Shown here: positions 21,553 to 33,059 of the stretch, piece after piece
How the letters are laid out: every line of letters begins with the position of its first letter
How positions within the stretch are numbered: position 1 is the stretch's first letter
NCBI RefSeq assembly: GCF_022682495.2
Contig: NC_071388.1
Span: 180,790,528-180,854,527, forward strand
Direction of reading: 5' to 3'
Source of the DNA: Desmodus rotundus
Taxonomy: Eukaryota; Chordata; Mammalia; Chiroptera; Phyllostomidae
DNA length: 64,000 nt
Position numbers and translations under genes: made by a program
The notes under the pieces: model-generated
What the model saw: the letters and a program-made list of their open reading frames with translations, nothing else
Database searches by the model: none
What the model was told of the DNA's origin: nothing

Positions 21553-21765
21553 CCTTTTTTTTCCTATTTATTGAATTTATTGGGGTGACACTGGTTAACA
21601 AAAATATACAGATTTCAGGTGCACAGTCCCACATCACATTATCTGTACACCATACTGTGTGTTCACCACCCCAATGCAGGTCTCCTTCCATCACCATTTA
21701 TCCCCCCATACCCTCTACTTTCCACTGAACCCTCTCCCCTTGGCAATCAGCAAAATTTCTTAAAC
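21553..21765 (-). mobile_element. LINE-1 3'UTR fragment (antisense)
   Basis: Starts with a T-rich run (complement of the poly(A) tail), then TTGAATTTATTGGGGTGACA near 21571, CTGGTTAACAAAAATATACA, GATTTCAGGTGCACAGTCCC near 21611, CATCACATTATCTGTACACC, CTGTGTGTTCACCACCCCAA near 21655 and CCATCACCATTTATCCCCCC near 21687. Same family and orientation as 20085-20240, extending further into the 3'UTR. Confidence 0.8.
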
Positions 21766-23555
21766 AGGACACAAAAAGAGTGCTATATTAAAATATAGAA
21801 CTTTTCTTTATAAAAAAATACAATTAATAGAATGAAAATGCATCCTCAAAGAGTGGGAGATAATATTATTAATATAAAGGATTTGAATCTAGAACATTTA
21901 AAAGAAAAAAAAATCCTACAAATTAATAAGAAACAGAAAGCTCAATAGAACAACTGGTTATTGATTTCACAGAATCTTAACAAAGATGTCCAAATGGCCA
22001 ATAAACATATGAAATAGTGTTTAAGCTCATTAATCATCAGGGAATTAATAATTTTAGTTCAACGTCAAAGACAAGTGACTGTTTCTCTGTTTGGTCATGT
22101 GTATAACTAAGTCTTTGAAGATGCCGTAGAACATTCTTTTACTATTTTCATTTTACTTTATTCTGAATGTCACAGAGAAGAATAAAATGGGCTCCAGGAC
22201 ATGAAACCAAAGAATAAGTCCAGAGAACAGGTCCCAGGCAGTCATCAATACACCTTCATGTCTGGCCTCTCTTGTACATGCATTATTTTCAACATTGCCA
22301 CATCTCAATCACACCGAACATCTAGATGAACGTCATTGTCTCAAACCATTCTTGTTAAGGTGAAGAGCAAAAAATAAATAATAGCAAATCTTTGAAGTCT
22401 AAGATGAGAAATTATTTACCCAAATTCTAATAATGAATAAGAAACTTTAGATTTTAATTATTCAGTTATTGTTTAATCCTTGATTCAAATAAACTGTCAC
22501 TTCACACCGCCAGGGATAAGGCATATAAACATGGGTGGCAGGTATGATATTTTCAAGTCATTAGCTCAGATGAGTGCGAATACAATTTATTATTTACTAA
22601 CTGGAATCAGCTTTGTCTGCCTAATGAAATATTCCATAATTTCATCATCTTCAGATAAAATGAGTCGTTTCAAGGTCCGCTTCCAGATTTTTCCTTTACC
22701 CTGTTTTTTTCTTTGTGTCACAGGATTCTGAGTTCTGTGGGCTAACACAGAAGTAGTAATGGGAGGAGGAAGAGGGATCCGATTGGCAGCCACTCTCTGC
22801 CCTATGTCGGGAACCGCCACGGTGACCAATCAATTGCTTGGGTTCTCAGGCATGGCCATATCTCCATCTGGCAGTTCTAGGTCAAGTCATTTCTTCAATC
22901 CATACTCTCTGTGTCCTTTTCATCCAGGTAGTACAAGCCCACTGTCAGCTGTTTACATGACCCTCACAGAGCAAAGAAACTGTTGGAATCTCTCTTGTGC
23001 CTTTGGGGGCTGTCCAAAGCCTCTCAGTGAACACCTGACATAAAGAACATTTCTACTTTATTTGTATTTTACTAGATTAAATTATTTCCCCAATTGCTCT
23101 TCACCACCCCTTGGATTTGGTGGTGGGCCTATGTTTCGTGCTTTGACTAGAGGAGAATCAAGGTTCAAGAGAAAAAATTCAGTGAAGCCCATGGTGGGGG
23201 TAGAAACACTTTTATTACTAAATCAAAATATTATCCCAATGAATGTTATTTCAAAGAACATACAGTCTCCTAGGAGAGATAGACCTTTCACCAACAAGCA
23301 TGAGGAAAGCTATCAGATCTGGGTAAGATATTCATTGGAGTCCAAAGGAAAAGAATGGTAAATTCTATCTGGAGAGAGGAGTAAATAAAAAGTATTCTGA
23401 AGAATATAATTCTAAAATAAAATGTAAAAGGTGAGCATGATTCCCACTAATGAAAATTTAGCGTAAAACCATTTTGGTCAGAAGAAGGCAAAGTCTGAAA
23501 GTTTCGCCTTAGGTATCTACAATTTTGAAAGAGCAGCTTTGAAATCTCTGAATAT
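21766..23555. other. Unassigned non-coding sequence
   Basis: About 1.8 kb without a recognised gene or element. 21780-22100 is strongly AT-rich and A-biased and could be decayed LINE-1. Around 22745-23040 are plus-strand frames of at most 99 codons with no known domain. Confidence 0.4.
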
Positions 23556-24335
23556 AATTTTTATTAGGTTCTCCTTGACTTCCCAACAGATTTTGCTTTA
23601 TCTATCTATTTTCTAGGTTGTTTGGTGCATATGAGTTTATAAATCTAATAGTGTATTCATAGATTAACTCTTTTATCATTGTATAATTTGCTTTTTTTGT
23701 CTCATTCAACACTTTTAACTTTAAATTCCAGTTTGTCTGATATTAATATTATTCTTCTGCTTTCTTGCTTTATTTTTTACCTTTTCTGTGATTTTTTGTT
23801 TATTTGTTTGTTTTTGTCTTTTTTGTTTTATTTGGTTTAGTTTTGCAATTGCCTGGTATCTCTTTCCCCCATTCCTTTGATCTTATTCTTTAAATGATTC
23901 TTTTTAAATCAGTATATAACTAAGTTTTGTTTTGGTTCTAATTCAATAGTCTCTGTCTTTTATGGGTGATTTAGGTTTGTTCATATGTATTGACATTACT
24001 GATGTAATTGATTTTATTCCTTCTATTTTACATTTATTTTATATCTTCATTTCCTTTTTCTCCTGTTTTTCTTGATTGATCAAATTGCTTTTTATTCCAT
24101 CTTTCCCTGGTGAGTTTACAGTATTTTTCTACTCTATTAAGTTGCTACTCCTTTTACCCTCTTCTCATTATTACTCGCCTACTTCTATTTACTATTTGAA
24201 ATCAAAATACGATTTCACCAATATGGTACACTGTTTCCCATCGATAGACTCTCCTTCCGTTCTGCGTCTCTTCTGCCTCAGTAAAATGTGACCTTTAGAA
24301 TACTTTTACTCTCCTTTTATGCCCTTCCATCCCTG
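23556..24335 (-). mobile_element. Old L1M/HAL1-like LINE-1 fragment, antisense
   Basis: A T-rich strand with TTTTATCATTGTATAATTTG near 23671, CAGTTTGTCTGATATTAATA near 23730, TATCTCTTTCCCCCATTCCT near 23857, TTATGGGTGATTTAGGTTTG near 23959 and CATATGTATTGACATTACTG near 23982. This is the antisense of an old LINE-1 ('ttatcattatataatg', 'agtctgatatgaggatt', 'aatattgacatattgatgt'). Heavily mutated, no long frame. Confidence 0.55.
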
Positions 24336-25025
24336 GTTCCTAGGTTTTTATCAGACAACTTAGCACTTTAAATTTGGGACTGCTTTTGAATTTTACCTGA
24401 AAAGTGTCAGTGAAGAGTTTTAAAGATGAGATTGATGTGGTTGAATTTGTATTTTTAAACGAGCACAGTAGTTGCAGTGGAGAAGCTCAGATCAGTGATA
24501 GATATAGACATTATAGTCACATATTCAGACCATCCATATGCACAGTAAAGACAACAATAAATGACGCCAGCATGAATGAATTACGTACAAAAATATGGGT
24601 ATTGTTTCCAGTGACAGGCATGTTTTTATATTTTTTGTTCTACAAATATTCTCTCATAAACCTCATAAAGAAGTAATAATAAACTAGAAGCAACTGGTAG
24701 AAACTCAGGTGATGGGATCATACACTGTGGAACTTAATTTTCTGATCTTTATCTCTAACTCTCGAATGCCGTCAGCTTAGCTCTGCAGTGAAGAGAAATT
24801 AGAGTAGTCGGGGGAAAAGCACTACTCCGTAGGTTAACGATACCAAAGAGCCTTAAATAAAATATCTAATTCTTCTTCTGCTTTCTGTGATTTTTGCTTG
24901 TTTTCGTGGTATATATACTGTATATATTATGCTATGTTTAAGGGAAATGGGGCTTTTTTCATAAAATGTGACATTCCTTTAGCATTGGATAACTCTTAAA
25001 CCTGATGTCACAATATCTGAGAACA
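24336..25025. other. Unassigned non-coding sequence
   Basis: AT-rich; no gene or repeat family recognised. A 90-codon frame at 24404-24676 has no domain. Confidence 0.4.
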
Positions 25026-25165
25026 ACTCATTTCGAAAGATAGTAGTGATAATAATAATATCCAGTCTATGCAGAGTGATTACCATATGCTCGATGTTGC
25101 TGTAAGTGCTGTACATGGATGTTGTGACATTGCATAAGAATTCTCAAAACACGAGGATTTCAGTT
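25026..25165 (-). repeat. MIR-like SINE fragment
   Basis: AATATCCAGTCTATGCAGAG near 25057, ATATGCTCGATGTTGCTGTA and AGTGCTGTACATGGATG near 25107 match the antisense MIR core ('ttattgagtgcttactatgtgccaggcactgtgctaagcgctttacat'). Confidence 0.55.
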
Positions 25166-25384
25166 TAAGCTAATTAAAAATACAACATGCCTCATCTCCT
25201 TTGTTGGAATCTAGCCTAATGAACTGATTCAGAATATGAAAAATACTTTTTACATGGTTATGAAATTGCTCAGAATATAAAACAATAGGGCAATAGCTAA
25301 GACAATATGGCAAATCTCCTGATGAAATATTAGTTATGTATGTTAAATGATCACTTCACATCACATCATACTTTTTTGTTATTA

Positions 25385-25505
25385 TCTCTTTTACACCTAA
25401 CCGCCCTTATATAATGTAACCTAGAATGTCTCTTTTTCTTCACTACGCTATTCTTGGTAGTGTCTGTATATAATTGGTGCTCATTGAATGATTGTTAAAT
25501 TATTA
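25385..25505 (+). repeat. L2/MIR3-like 3'-end fragment
   Basis: ATAATGTAACCTAGAATGTC near 25411, TTCTTGGTAGTGTCTGTATA near 25452 and TTGGTGCTCATTGAATGATT near 25474 resemble the L2 tail, with 'gtgctcaataaatgattgttgaat' at the end. Diverged. Confidence 0.45.
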
Positions 25506-27590
25506 AATGAACAGTATAGATATAGGGAAAGTGCTTGTAAAAAAACAGCAGATTAAACAAGAAAAAAGGGTCATAATATTGAATGTACAACTATATAAAT
25601 ATGCCTATGAAAAAACTGGAGTGCCATACTCAAGACGATAACTTCCCTGTAAGGGTGAGATGATGGAATGTGCTTTCTACTATTTTCACAATACTAAGAT
25701 TGTAATAGACGTCTAAATGCAAGTTTTTCAGTCTTTGAATTGAAGCTGAGAACCAAAGCTGCTAAGTGTTCATATATTCTCAGGATGCTTCCAAACCATG
25801 TCTGCAAGATTTCTAAGCAACTCTGTCTTCAGCCTCTACCTAAGAAAGGTGAGAGTGAGATTAGTAGAGAAATATTTTTGGAGAGATTTCTTAGAGTGGT
25901 GTGCTTTTTCCAGCTACCTGAAAAAGAGAGGTGAGGTTTAGGAACATCTCTCAGGAGGCTTGTTGTGGGTGCATAAAGTTTGAGGGATATAGATTCACCT
26001 TTCACTTAAATAAGTCTGAGGTGAGGGCTGTGAGCAGACAGCTTCAGTGTCAGACTTCCGGAGTTTGTCGAGGCAACTATTCACATAGAAAATAGTAGAC
26101 ATCACAGCAGGTAGCAAAGTATGATCTGTCCTGGGATGACCTCTTCCCAGAATCTGGGAGACGGGTACTACCAGAAGCAGGAGCCACTGAGCCAGCGTAC
26201 TTACTGCACAACTCCATGTGAGATGAGGTGGTAAGGAAGGGTAAGCTATAGGTAGCCAGGAATGGTATAGTGGAGGACCTGATAGAACAGGTCACCAAAG
26301 AAGCTCAAAAAGTGCATGAGAGAAAACCACCACTAGACGTCTGCCACACAGAGCCAGAGGACAAGACACAGGAAGAGAAGAGAGGGCCTCCGTTTCCTCC
26401 TTTCCTCTTCAGGTATTCCAGCAGGTGTCAGGTGAAAGTATTGACAACAGAGAAACAACTTTAAATTGCCTGAGAAATGGGAAATTCTGAGTCTGCTTTA
26501 GATCTTCGAGTGACCGAGAAAGGAGAGCAGATAGAGCAGGTCTGAAACATTGTGTTGTGAGAACATAAAGCTATTTCACAACACAATTCCACAGACTCTA
26601 CTCATTCAGGAATCTGGTTCTATTGAGAAAAATATATGTTGTATGCATTTTTCATTGTATGAGTGTGTGAGAGAGCAATAATGTGTCTTACAGAAAAACA
26701 CAAAAGTAAGTAACAGGCCTCTTGATTATGAAGAACAGACATTAGGAAAGAGGTCTATGACAAATCAAGGCACAAAAGGGAATAGAGAAAAATTCCAATC
26801 ACCTAGTACTTACTTACTTCCCTGTGCTAGTACTGTTGGTTTGCCTCTCCAGAACCACTGTCTGCTGTCTCTTCCCTGCTCTCAGTTCCTGGAGACTGAC
26901 CTCCATGGGCAGCTTCTCTCTGTTGTTTGCCTTTGGTTGAGTTCATCTGACTAGGGACGTTGGTGGAAGATCAAAGGGCAGGAGGAGAGATGCTGGAGTA
27001 TTCATTTGCTGCCCCCCGCCCCCAATTCCAACTAAGGTTTCAGGCAGTGGTTGCATTCCCCTAGACTGCTCTAAGCTCCTTTATGTCTTCAGCTTTTCTT
27101 AAAGGTTCACCTTTCAGGGACTTATTTTGCACTGGGTTCCAGTAATATCAGTCCCCTTCCCCTTCCAGCTTGGGAGTGGTTGTGGCTTCTTGCTTGTTCC
27201 TGGGTACCTCACCATTGCCTGTTGGTTCTCTTGAGAGTTTGATGATATGCCTGGCATGATGTTAGGCACTGTGGAGGGGGCAACAGAGGCACAAGATCCT
27301 TCTTTGGACCATAGTGAGCTTAGGGTCAGAGTAGCTAGGTTTGGGTCTCAGCTTTAATATTTACTGACAAATTACCAAGGAAGAATAATTCTCACCCTAA
27401 ATGCTTCCTAGTGTTGGTATAGGGGAAAAAAGAAATTATTGTAGATGAGAGTGCTTTGCACATCTGGCATCATCTTTCAGAGTGTTACAAGGATACAGCC
27501 ACATTGCATTGACTCCATTGTTCCCTAGCAGAGAAGGGACAGCTGGTTCTTGGTGGATAGCACTCAAAATATGGGTGATGTGACTATTTT
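25506..27590. other. Unassigned non-coding sequence
   Basis: About 2 kb with no recognised gene. A possible MIR/L2 scrap is CCTGGCATGATGTTAGGCAC near 27250. A C-rich run lies at about 27011-27023. Frames of 64-73 codons (25740-26464) have no domain. Confidence 0.4.
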
Positions 27591-27735
27591 GTAACTACCA
27601 ATTAGTACTTCTTAATTCCTTCACCTTTTTCACTATGTCCCCTACCTCCCTCCCCTCTGTCAACCATTAGTCTCCTCTCTGTGTCTGTGAGTCTGTAAGA
27701 ATCATTATATTTTATATGAAAATATCTCATACAGA
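27591..27735 (-). mobile_element. LINE-1 3'UTR fragment (antisense)
   Basis: TAGTACTTCTTAATTCCTTC near 27604, ACCTTTTTCACTATGTCCCC near 27623, CCTCCCTCCCCTCTGTCAAC near 27645 and TCTGTGTCTGTGAGTCTGTA near 27679 match a LINE-1 3'UTR read in antisense. The same words occur in the LINE-1 3'UTR near 37945-38010. Short truncated fragment. Confidence 0.65.
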
Positions 27736-28034
27736 ATATTTCTACCTCTGTAGATTGTGAAATTAGTTAAAAACAAATTGCATTAAGATTTGAACATTTA
27801 GAAATAACAGTGAAATTTCAGAAAGAATATATTAAGACAATCTTGCTTTGTATCCTGAGAATTCAATTTTGTTCTCTCCTAAACAAAACAAAACAAAACA
27901 AAAAAGACAGGTGAAATAATGGACATGGGGAAATGCTCTCATTAGGAACTTTTGTCTGGCCAGGGTCAGGAAGGAGTGAAAAGGGCAGGAGGAGGAAATG
28001 TGACCTGAATCTCCTGAGACTTCAACCTTTAAAC
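27736..28034. other. Unassigned sequence with an AAAAC microsatellite
   Basis: A (CAAAA)n tract of about four units lies at 27882-27904. No gene recognised. Confidence 0.6.
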
Positions 28035-28131
28035 ACACACCCCTACAGCCTGCAATCTGTACACACCCCTACCTACAGCCTCACTCTGTACGCACCCCTA
28101 CCTACAACCGGCAATCTGTACATACTCACCC
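28035..28131 (+). repeat. Minisatellite, three 26-30-bp units plus a partial one
   Basis: Units begin with ACACACCCCTAC or a close variant and end in CTGT: 28035-28060 (26 bp), 28061-28089 (29 bp), 28090-28119 (30 bp), then a partial 28120-28131. Units 2 and 3 contain an extra CTAC after the first CCCTAC, and units 1 and 3 share GCAATCTGT. The imperfection suggests an older or gene-converted short tandem array. Confidence 0.9.
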
Positions 28132-29530
28132 TCATTTCTAAAACCAAGACCCAGCTGTAGTTTTGCTTTTGCCATGTTTCTTCTAGCATTTGGATGATTT
28201 CTCACTTTCCCAGATTGCCCACTGTCTCCAAACCTCACAGAAGCCACAAGATATAAATTCATCTGATGGAGACACCACGCATGCAAGCATTTTGTGAACT
28301 GTAGGAAACCACTTAGGCAGACTGGTTCAGACAGAGAGACCTTCATGAGGCGTGCTACCTGCTCAGGCTGTGCACTGCCATTCAAAAGCTCTCTGCACCA
28401 CCTCCTTCAGCATTCAGAAACGGCAGGCACAAGGTTAGGTAATGGGCTCTAATATCTATGCTGGCACTACATATTTATTAATGAGACTTTTTAAAGGTGT
28501 ACATATGTTTAAGCCACTCAGAAAATTTAAAATGCGTGTGTGTTAGAGGCTCTAGTTGGGCATATTAATTTTCCATTGAGATAAATTCAACTGGTTCTAT
28601 GACATGCCTTAATATTTGAGAATCTTGAGGATCGATACAGGCCAGCAAGAGGTTTCCTAACTTTTAATTTGCCCTTTAGTTTTTAATCCATGTGGTTCTT
28701 AATAAAGGAATTTAATGTATTGATTTGAAATTTTGTTCAATGAAAAATTAGCTCTCTCTGGCTGCAGCTTTAAATTAATCATCAGTGGATGTACTGAGTC
28801 ACTATGAAGGGCCTAAAATTCTGTTACATGTTATTAAGCACCTTCCTTCTGTAAAGTGGGGAAAAAATGTCTATGCAAGAGGAATGAGTGAAATGCTCCT
28901 AGAACCGAATGAACTTTTTGGAAGGTTTGTCTGAGCAAAATAAATAATAAGTCTACTTTGAGGAGAATGACCAAAAAGGTAAAATTTTTGGCCTTAACTA
29001 TAGCAACCTTTTTCTTTTTACTTGGTATTTCTTTATCTTTTAAGATCTCTCCAAGTTCTGTAATTTTTATGCAATATGTGAGATCCAATTAAACTTTCAT
29101 TAAACCATTTAAATAACTTGTCCAAATTATATGACATTTCTTCAAGAGAAATTCATCCATTTATTCAACAAACAAGTAACCATCGCCTTCAACGTCATAT
29201 TCGATGAGGTAACACATACAAAGCTCACATAGCGTGTCAACTGCTCAATAAATGAAGGCAGCCAGCATCGTGGTGATATCTTCAGCATTGTGCTAACTGG
29301 ACGACATACATTTGTGAACCAGAATGACATGTTCTCTGCCTCTGAGTGCCTTCCTTTCTGGCTGGGCAAGACAGGAAGTACACAAAAACATGCAAGACAG
29401 TAACAGTGTAATAAGTCTTATAAAGGAAACAAATTGGGTGTTTTGATAGAAAAACGGGGAAAGTACTATTTACAGAATTGAGTCTTGTGTAAGGTTTGAA
29501 CCAATGAGTATGGGGTTACATCCTCTTGTT
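28132..29530. other. Unassigned, repeat-poor non-coding sequence
   Basis: About 1.4 kb without a recognised gene or interspersed repeat. Frames up to 95 codons on the minus strand show no domain. AT-rich from 28440 to 29130. A candidate for conserved non-coding sequence only in the sense that obvious transposons are absent. Confidence 0.4.
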
Positions 29531-29545
29531 AAAATACCCTACTTT

Positions 29546-29777
29546 GGCCCTGGCTAGTATAGCTCAGTGGATTGAGCACAGGCTGCGAACCAAAGTGTTG
29601 CTGGTTCAATTCCCAGTCAGGGCACATGCCTGGGTTGCAGGCCAGGTCCCCAGTGGGGGCCATGTAAGAGGCAATGACACATTGATGTCTCTCTCCCTCT
29701 CTTTCTCCTTCCCTTCCCCTCTCTCTAAAATTAAATAAATAAATAAAATCTTTTTAAAAAATAAAAATAAATAAAAT
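29546..29777 (+). mobile_element. VES SINE (tRNA-derived, bat-specific)
   Basis: Full-length. The tRNA-related head reads GGCCCTGGCTAGTATAGCTC, with an A box at about 29560-29570 (TAGCTCAGTGG) and a B box GGTTCAATTCC at 29603-29613, as for a pol III promoter. Then CAGGGCACATGCCTGGGTTG, the CCAGTGGGGG region, ACATTGATGTCTCTCTCCCT and a polypyrimidine plus A/T-rich tail. Target-site duplications AAAATACCCTACTTTG-like (29531-29545) and AAAATACACTGCCTTT (29778-29793) flank it. VES copies are moved by the LINE-1 machinery. Confidence 0.95.
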
Positions 29778-29793
29778 AAAATACACTGCCTTT

Positions 29794-30525
29794 AAAAAAA
29801 AGTATTATTTGAAACTAAATCTCTTAATTTAAGACATGTATTTACAACCCTTAAGAACATCAGGAAACATCCCTTCCTTCTTTCACTTTGGCTGCATATG
29901 GTTGGATCTATATTTACTAATTTGATGTATCAGAAGCAGAATGTAAGTTACAGAATTATCTTCCAAGAGGGAGGGGCACGGCACAACTCACTTTCCCCAG
30001 GGAGGAAATGTAGATATCAGAAATAACAAGTTCTAAATCAAATCTGTTATTCCAATTTCTTCCTAAAATTAGTCATTGGATTCATTTTTTCCTTTTTTTT
30101 CCTGAGTGTAATCCAATTACTAAATGGTTTAGAAGAAATACTAATGAAGAGTTTTGGTTAAAGGAGAAAGAAAATTAGACTTTGAAGTACAACCCCAAGT
30201 CTGATTTTTGTGTGCATTTCTTTGCAAGCATGATGTTTGTGCGTAATTTAATTGGCTCATTTCTCATTTCTTGTCATCTCTTTCTTGTTTCCTAGCCTAG
30301 GGGCAGGCCAATGTACTTTATACCATTGTTTTAACCTCTATCAAAGGCCTTATTATGCATACCCCATCACAAGTAATATCAAAATCCATAAGCCTTACCT
30401 TCAACTGAGTTCAATATAATTGGACTTAAAACAACTGATTATGTCCTCTATTCAGCTGGTGTGTATGGTGAATAATGCAATTTCCCTGGAGGAAAGGGGA
30501 ACACCCTCACTCTATAAAATACTTT
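29794..30525. other. Unassigned non-coding sequence
   Basis: No gene or repeat family recognised. Confidence 0.4.
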
Positions 30526-30990
30526 TAAAAGAATTGTATAATTGCTCCTGTTCTCTGCCAGGCCTATGTCCCACTGCACCTCCCCAAGTGCAGATTCCAC
30601 GCATGCATGTTCCCCACTGTTCCCCAAACACCCCATGTCCTCCCCAGCAGTGCTTTTATCCCTTCCTCTGCAGGAAATGCCTTTCTCCCCTCCCTGCAAC
30701 TCCCCTGCAGAAACCCTGCTCACCCTCTCCAAGCCTACCTCACATGTTACCTCTTTCTTAAAACCTCCCTCAGCCCCAGAATTATTCCTCTCCCTACTTT
30801 GTTCCCATAACATCGAACATCTCTTCTCACACTGAGCCTGATTTGATAGATATTTGCGGTGCCTTGTATTTCACTTTCTAAATTATAAATTCTTCCAGGG
30901 CAGGAATCCAGAAACTTATGTTTATAAACCTTCAGCCCCTCACACGGTCACTTTGACCTACAAGGCATTCCACAATTGTATTTTGTGAAT
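30526..30990 (+). repeat. L2 LINE 3' portion
   Basis: TGCTCCTGTTCTCTGCCAGG near 30543, GCAGGAAATGCCTTTCTCCC near 30671, CACATGTTACCTCTTTCTTA near 30741, AAACCTCCCTCAGCCCCAGA near 30761, TTCTTCCAGGGCAGGAATCC near 30891 and a TTTTGTGAATGAATAATC end near 30981 follow the L2 sequence through the protein end to the 3' tail. Plus-strand frames of 67-113 codons here read decayed L2 and are not genes. Confidence 0.75.
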
Positions 30991-31060
30991 GAATAATCAG
31001 CCAGCGTGCATACCACATCCATCACAGCTCTCTCATGTTCAGAATGCTTGTTGAATAGCA

Positions 31061-31164
31061 TGTGTTATTTCTCACCCTCCAAAAAAGAGTTACTAATAAG
31101 ATGGTTTTTTCTGCTCACATTTGTAGGAAAATATAAAGCCCAATGCAGAAAAAAGGGGCAAACA
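31061..31164 (+). repeat. Copy 1 of a locally duplicated block
   Basis: From AAAAAAGAGTTACTAATAAG at 31081 through GTAGGAAAATATAAAGCC to AGAAAAAAGGGGCA (about 31160) this is about 90% identical to 32496-32574 in the same orientation. Weaker similarity (ATTTCTCACCCTCC against GTTCTCATCCCCC) runs about 20 bases upstream. Either an unnamed dispersed repeat or a local duplication 1.4 kb apart. Confidence 0.85.
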
Positions 31165-32471
31165 TTGGCACTTTTTTCCTGTAGCAATTGCATGTCTAGA
31201 AAACCATTTTCCTCTAATCATTGCAATGAATGTATAATGTACTCTGGTAAACACTGTGTCTGATGTGAACCTTTCCTGGTGGAGTCGGCTCTCCAGGGCT
31301 GAGGTTTTCATTAACCAGGACACCATGCTGGGAGCTGTATTATGCATGTGCTGTGACAAGGAGCCTGAATCTTTTATCAGCACAGACAAGATGGTTTCAG
31401 AGTAGTAGTATTTTCCACCTCTTTAATTATTAAATGTGAAGGTAATTAATTATGTTTATGGGATTGGTAATTTCTTTAAAGTCATTTCAGATTTAAGTAG
31501 GAGTCTTAGAAAATGCCCAGCCCACGTGGACTCACAGTCTCCAAACTGGGAATGTTATGGACATTCAAGTTATTAAATCGAAGCATGCTCCTCTCCCTCC
31601 CTGATGTTTGGAAGAAACTTTTAGTGCTTGAGTGCACGTGCACACGCACACCCCTACACACCGATTGTTCGAATGTTTCATCAGTTGAGTCCATCAAAAC
31701 ACAGAGCAGAACATTCGGTTTTTACATGTGTTGGGCTGATCACCAAACTAGATTAGCTCTACAACAAAAGGCAATGTTTCTTCATGAACCAGTCGAAGAG
31801 AGATGTCCCAAATATAAAAAACAGTTGCAATAAACTCCAAGCTTTGGCTACCCTTTGCAGACCCCTTGCCTCTCCCTGGGGCTGGGTTGCCTCCAGCCCT
31901 CACTATTAAATTTGCAGACAAGCTCCAGATCGTGCTCCCAAGAATGGATCCAGTGACTATTTTGGTTCTTTCCCCACAAGACGTGGCCTCAGAGGAAACC
32001 GGGCTGTGCGGGCCCCGCGCCCCTCAGAACACGCCTGCCTCTCTGTTGTGCTGCACTCAGCCTGTGACACAGCAGAACCCTGCAGACGTCTTCCTGAGAG
32101 CCCGAGACTTCAGTGTGTCCAAAAATAACTAGACAGGCCAGGTTTGGATCTAGGAAACTTTTTAGCTCAGAGACATATTTAATAATGGAAATGCTGGTCC
32201 AAAATTTCCTAAGCGTCCTCGGCTTTGGAAATGGGTTTATTTATACACAGCTACAAAAATACCATTTCTGAAATAGTTATGTGGGGTGCAGTACTTAATC
32301 TTTTTTGTGACTTCTGGAAAAGTTCTTTCAACTGGTAAAATCAAAAGCTCTTCTGTTTTCCCTTAATAGCCACCTCTAGAAGTGTAACCAAGGCTACAAA
32401 ACGCAGGTAAAACAACGCAGGTTTCGTTTGATGCTTCACCAATAAGGACTTCCCCCCACCCCCGATAATAT
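31165..32471. other. Unassigned non-coding sequence between duplicate blocks
   Basis: No gene recognised in 1.3 kb. 31180-31500 is repeat-poor. 31860-32130 is GC-richer and carries an 88-codon plus frame with no domain. A short alternating CACG/CACA patch lies at about 31634-31654. Confidence 0.4.
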
Positions 32472-32580
32472 GGGTGTATTTTGTTCTCATCCCCCAAAAA
32501 AGAGTTACTAATAAGATGTGTTTTCTGCTCACATTTATAGGAAAACATAAAGCCTGATACAGAAAAAAGGGGGCAGATAC
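32472..32580 (+). repeat. Copy 2 of a locally duplicated block
   Basis: Partner of 31061-31164: AAAAAAGAGTTACTAATAAG at 32496, CTGCTCACATTTATAGG and AAACATAAAGCC are shared with about eight substitutions and indels over 80 bases. Its right end overlaps the first unit of the tandem duplication at 32565-32638. Confidence 0.85.
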
Positions 32581-32638
32581 TATTCTATAATTCTATTCTG
32601 TAAAAGGGGGCAGATACTATTCTATAATTCTATTCTGT
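32565..32638 (+). repeat. Perfect 37-bp tandem duplication
   Basis: 32565-32601 and 32602-32638 are identical: both start AAAAGGGGGCAGATACTATT and end TTCTATTCTGT. A perfect copy implies a recent event or a collapsed or duplicated assembly artefact. Confidence 0.95.
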
Positions 32639-33059
32639 ATTCAAACATGAAAAAATGGTAGCAGATATTTTTAATTTAATTTAATGCTTAACAATGCTGA
32701 GCATATTGTCATTAGGTGGCTTAAACATGTTGTAATTCCAAGAGAGTTTTGAATTCCCTGGAAAACCTTGCAAAATGTTTAAATCTCATTAAATGTAAAA
32801 ATTTACTCTTTTTCATCAGCAGAATGTGCACCAGTCCATTTTTCACTAACACAACCTTAATTGACTCAAATCTGAGGTCTGCTGTCACTTGCTCCATTAC
32901 TGGATGGAAAAAAAAAAAAAAAAAAAAGGAGACATCTTGCAACAAAGGCAGCAGGGATTTGAGACCAAGCCAGGAGAAGCAGTAGGGCTTCACTCACCGG
33001 GCCATTACTATGTTTCAGGTTGGCACTGGCGATACAGCTGCAAACAAACACCAGCCTCT
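32639..33059. other. Unassigned sequence with a poly(A) tract
   Basis: An uninterrupted run of about 21 A lies at 32909-32929. No recognisable SINE head sits upstream, so it is a plain homopolymer or the tail of an unrecognised insertion. AT-rich TTTAATTTAATTTAATG occurs near 32668. Confidence 0.55.

Noticed and set aside
21119..21697. 192-codon minus-strand frame
   Set aside because: Its upstream part is LINE-1 3'UTR, and its remainder shows no known domain. The frame is a chance product of repeat plus unassigned DNA.
28035..28131. CRISPR-like array
   Set aside because: Units abut directly without spacers, and the genome is mammalian. It is a minisatellite.
29546..29620. tRNA gene
   Set aside because: A and B boxes are present, but the sequence is the head of a VES SINE with SINE body, tail and target duplications.
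32909..32929. Processed pseudogene or SINE tail at the 21-base poly(A) run
   Set aside because: No transcript-like or SINE sequence was recognised upstream, and no duplicated flanks were found.
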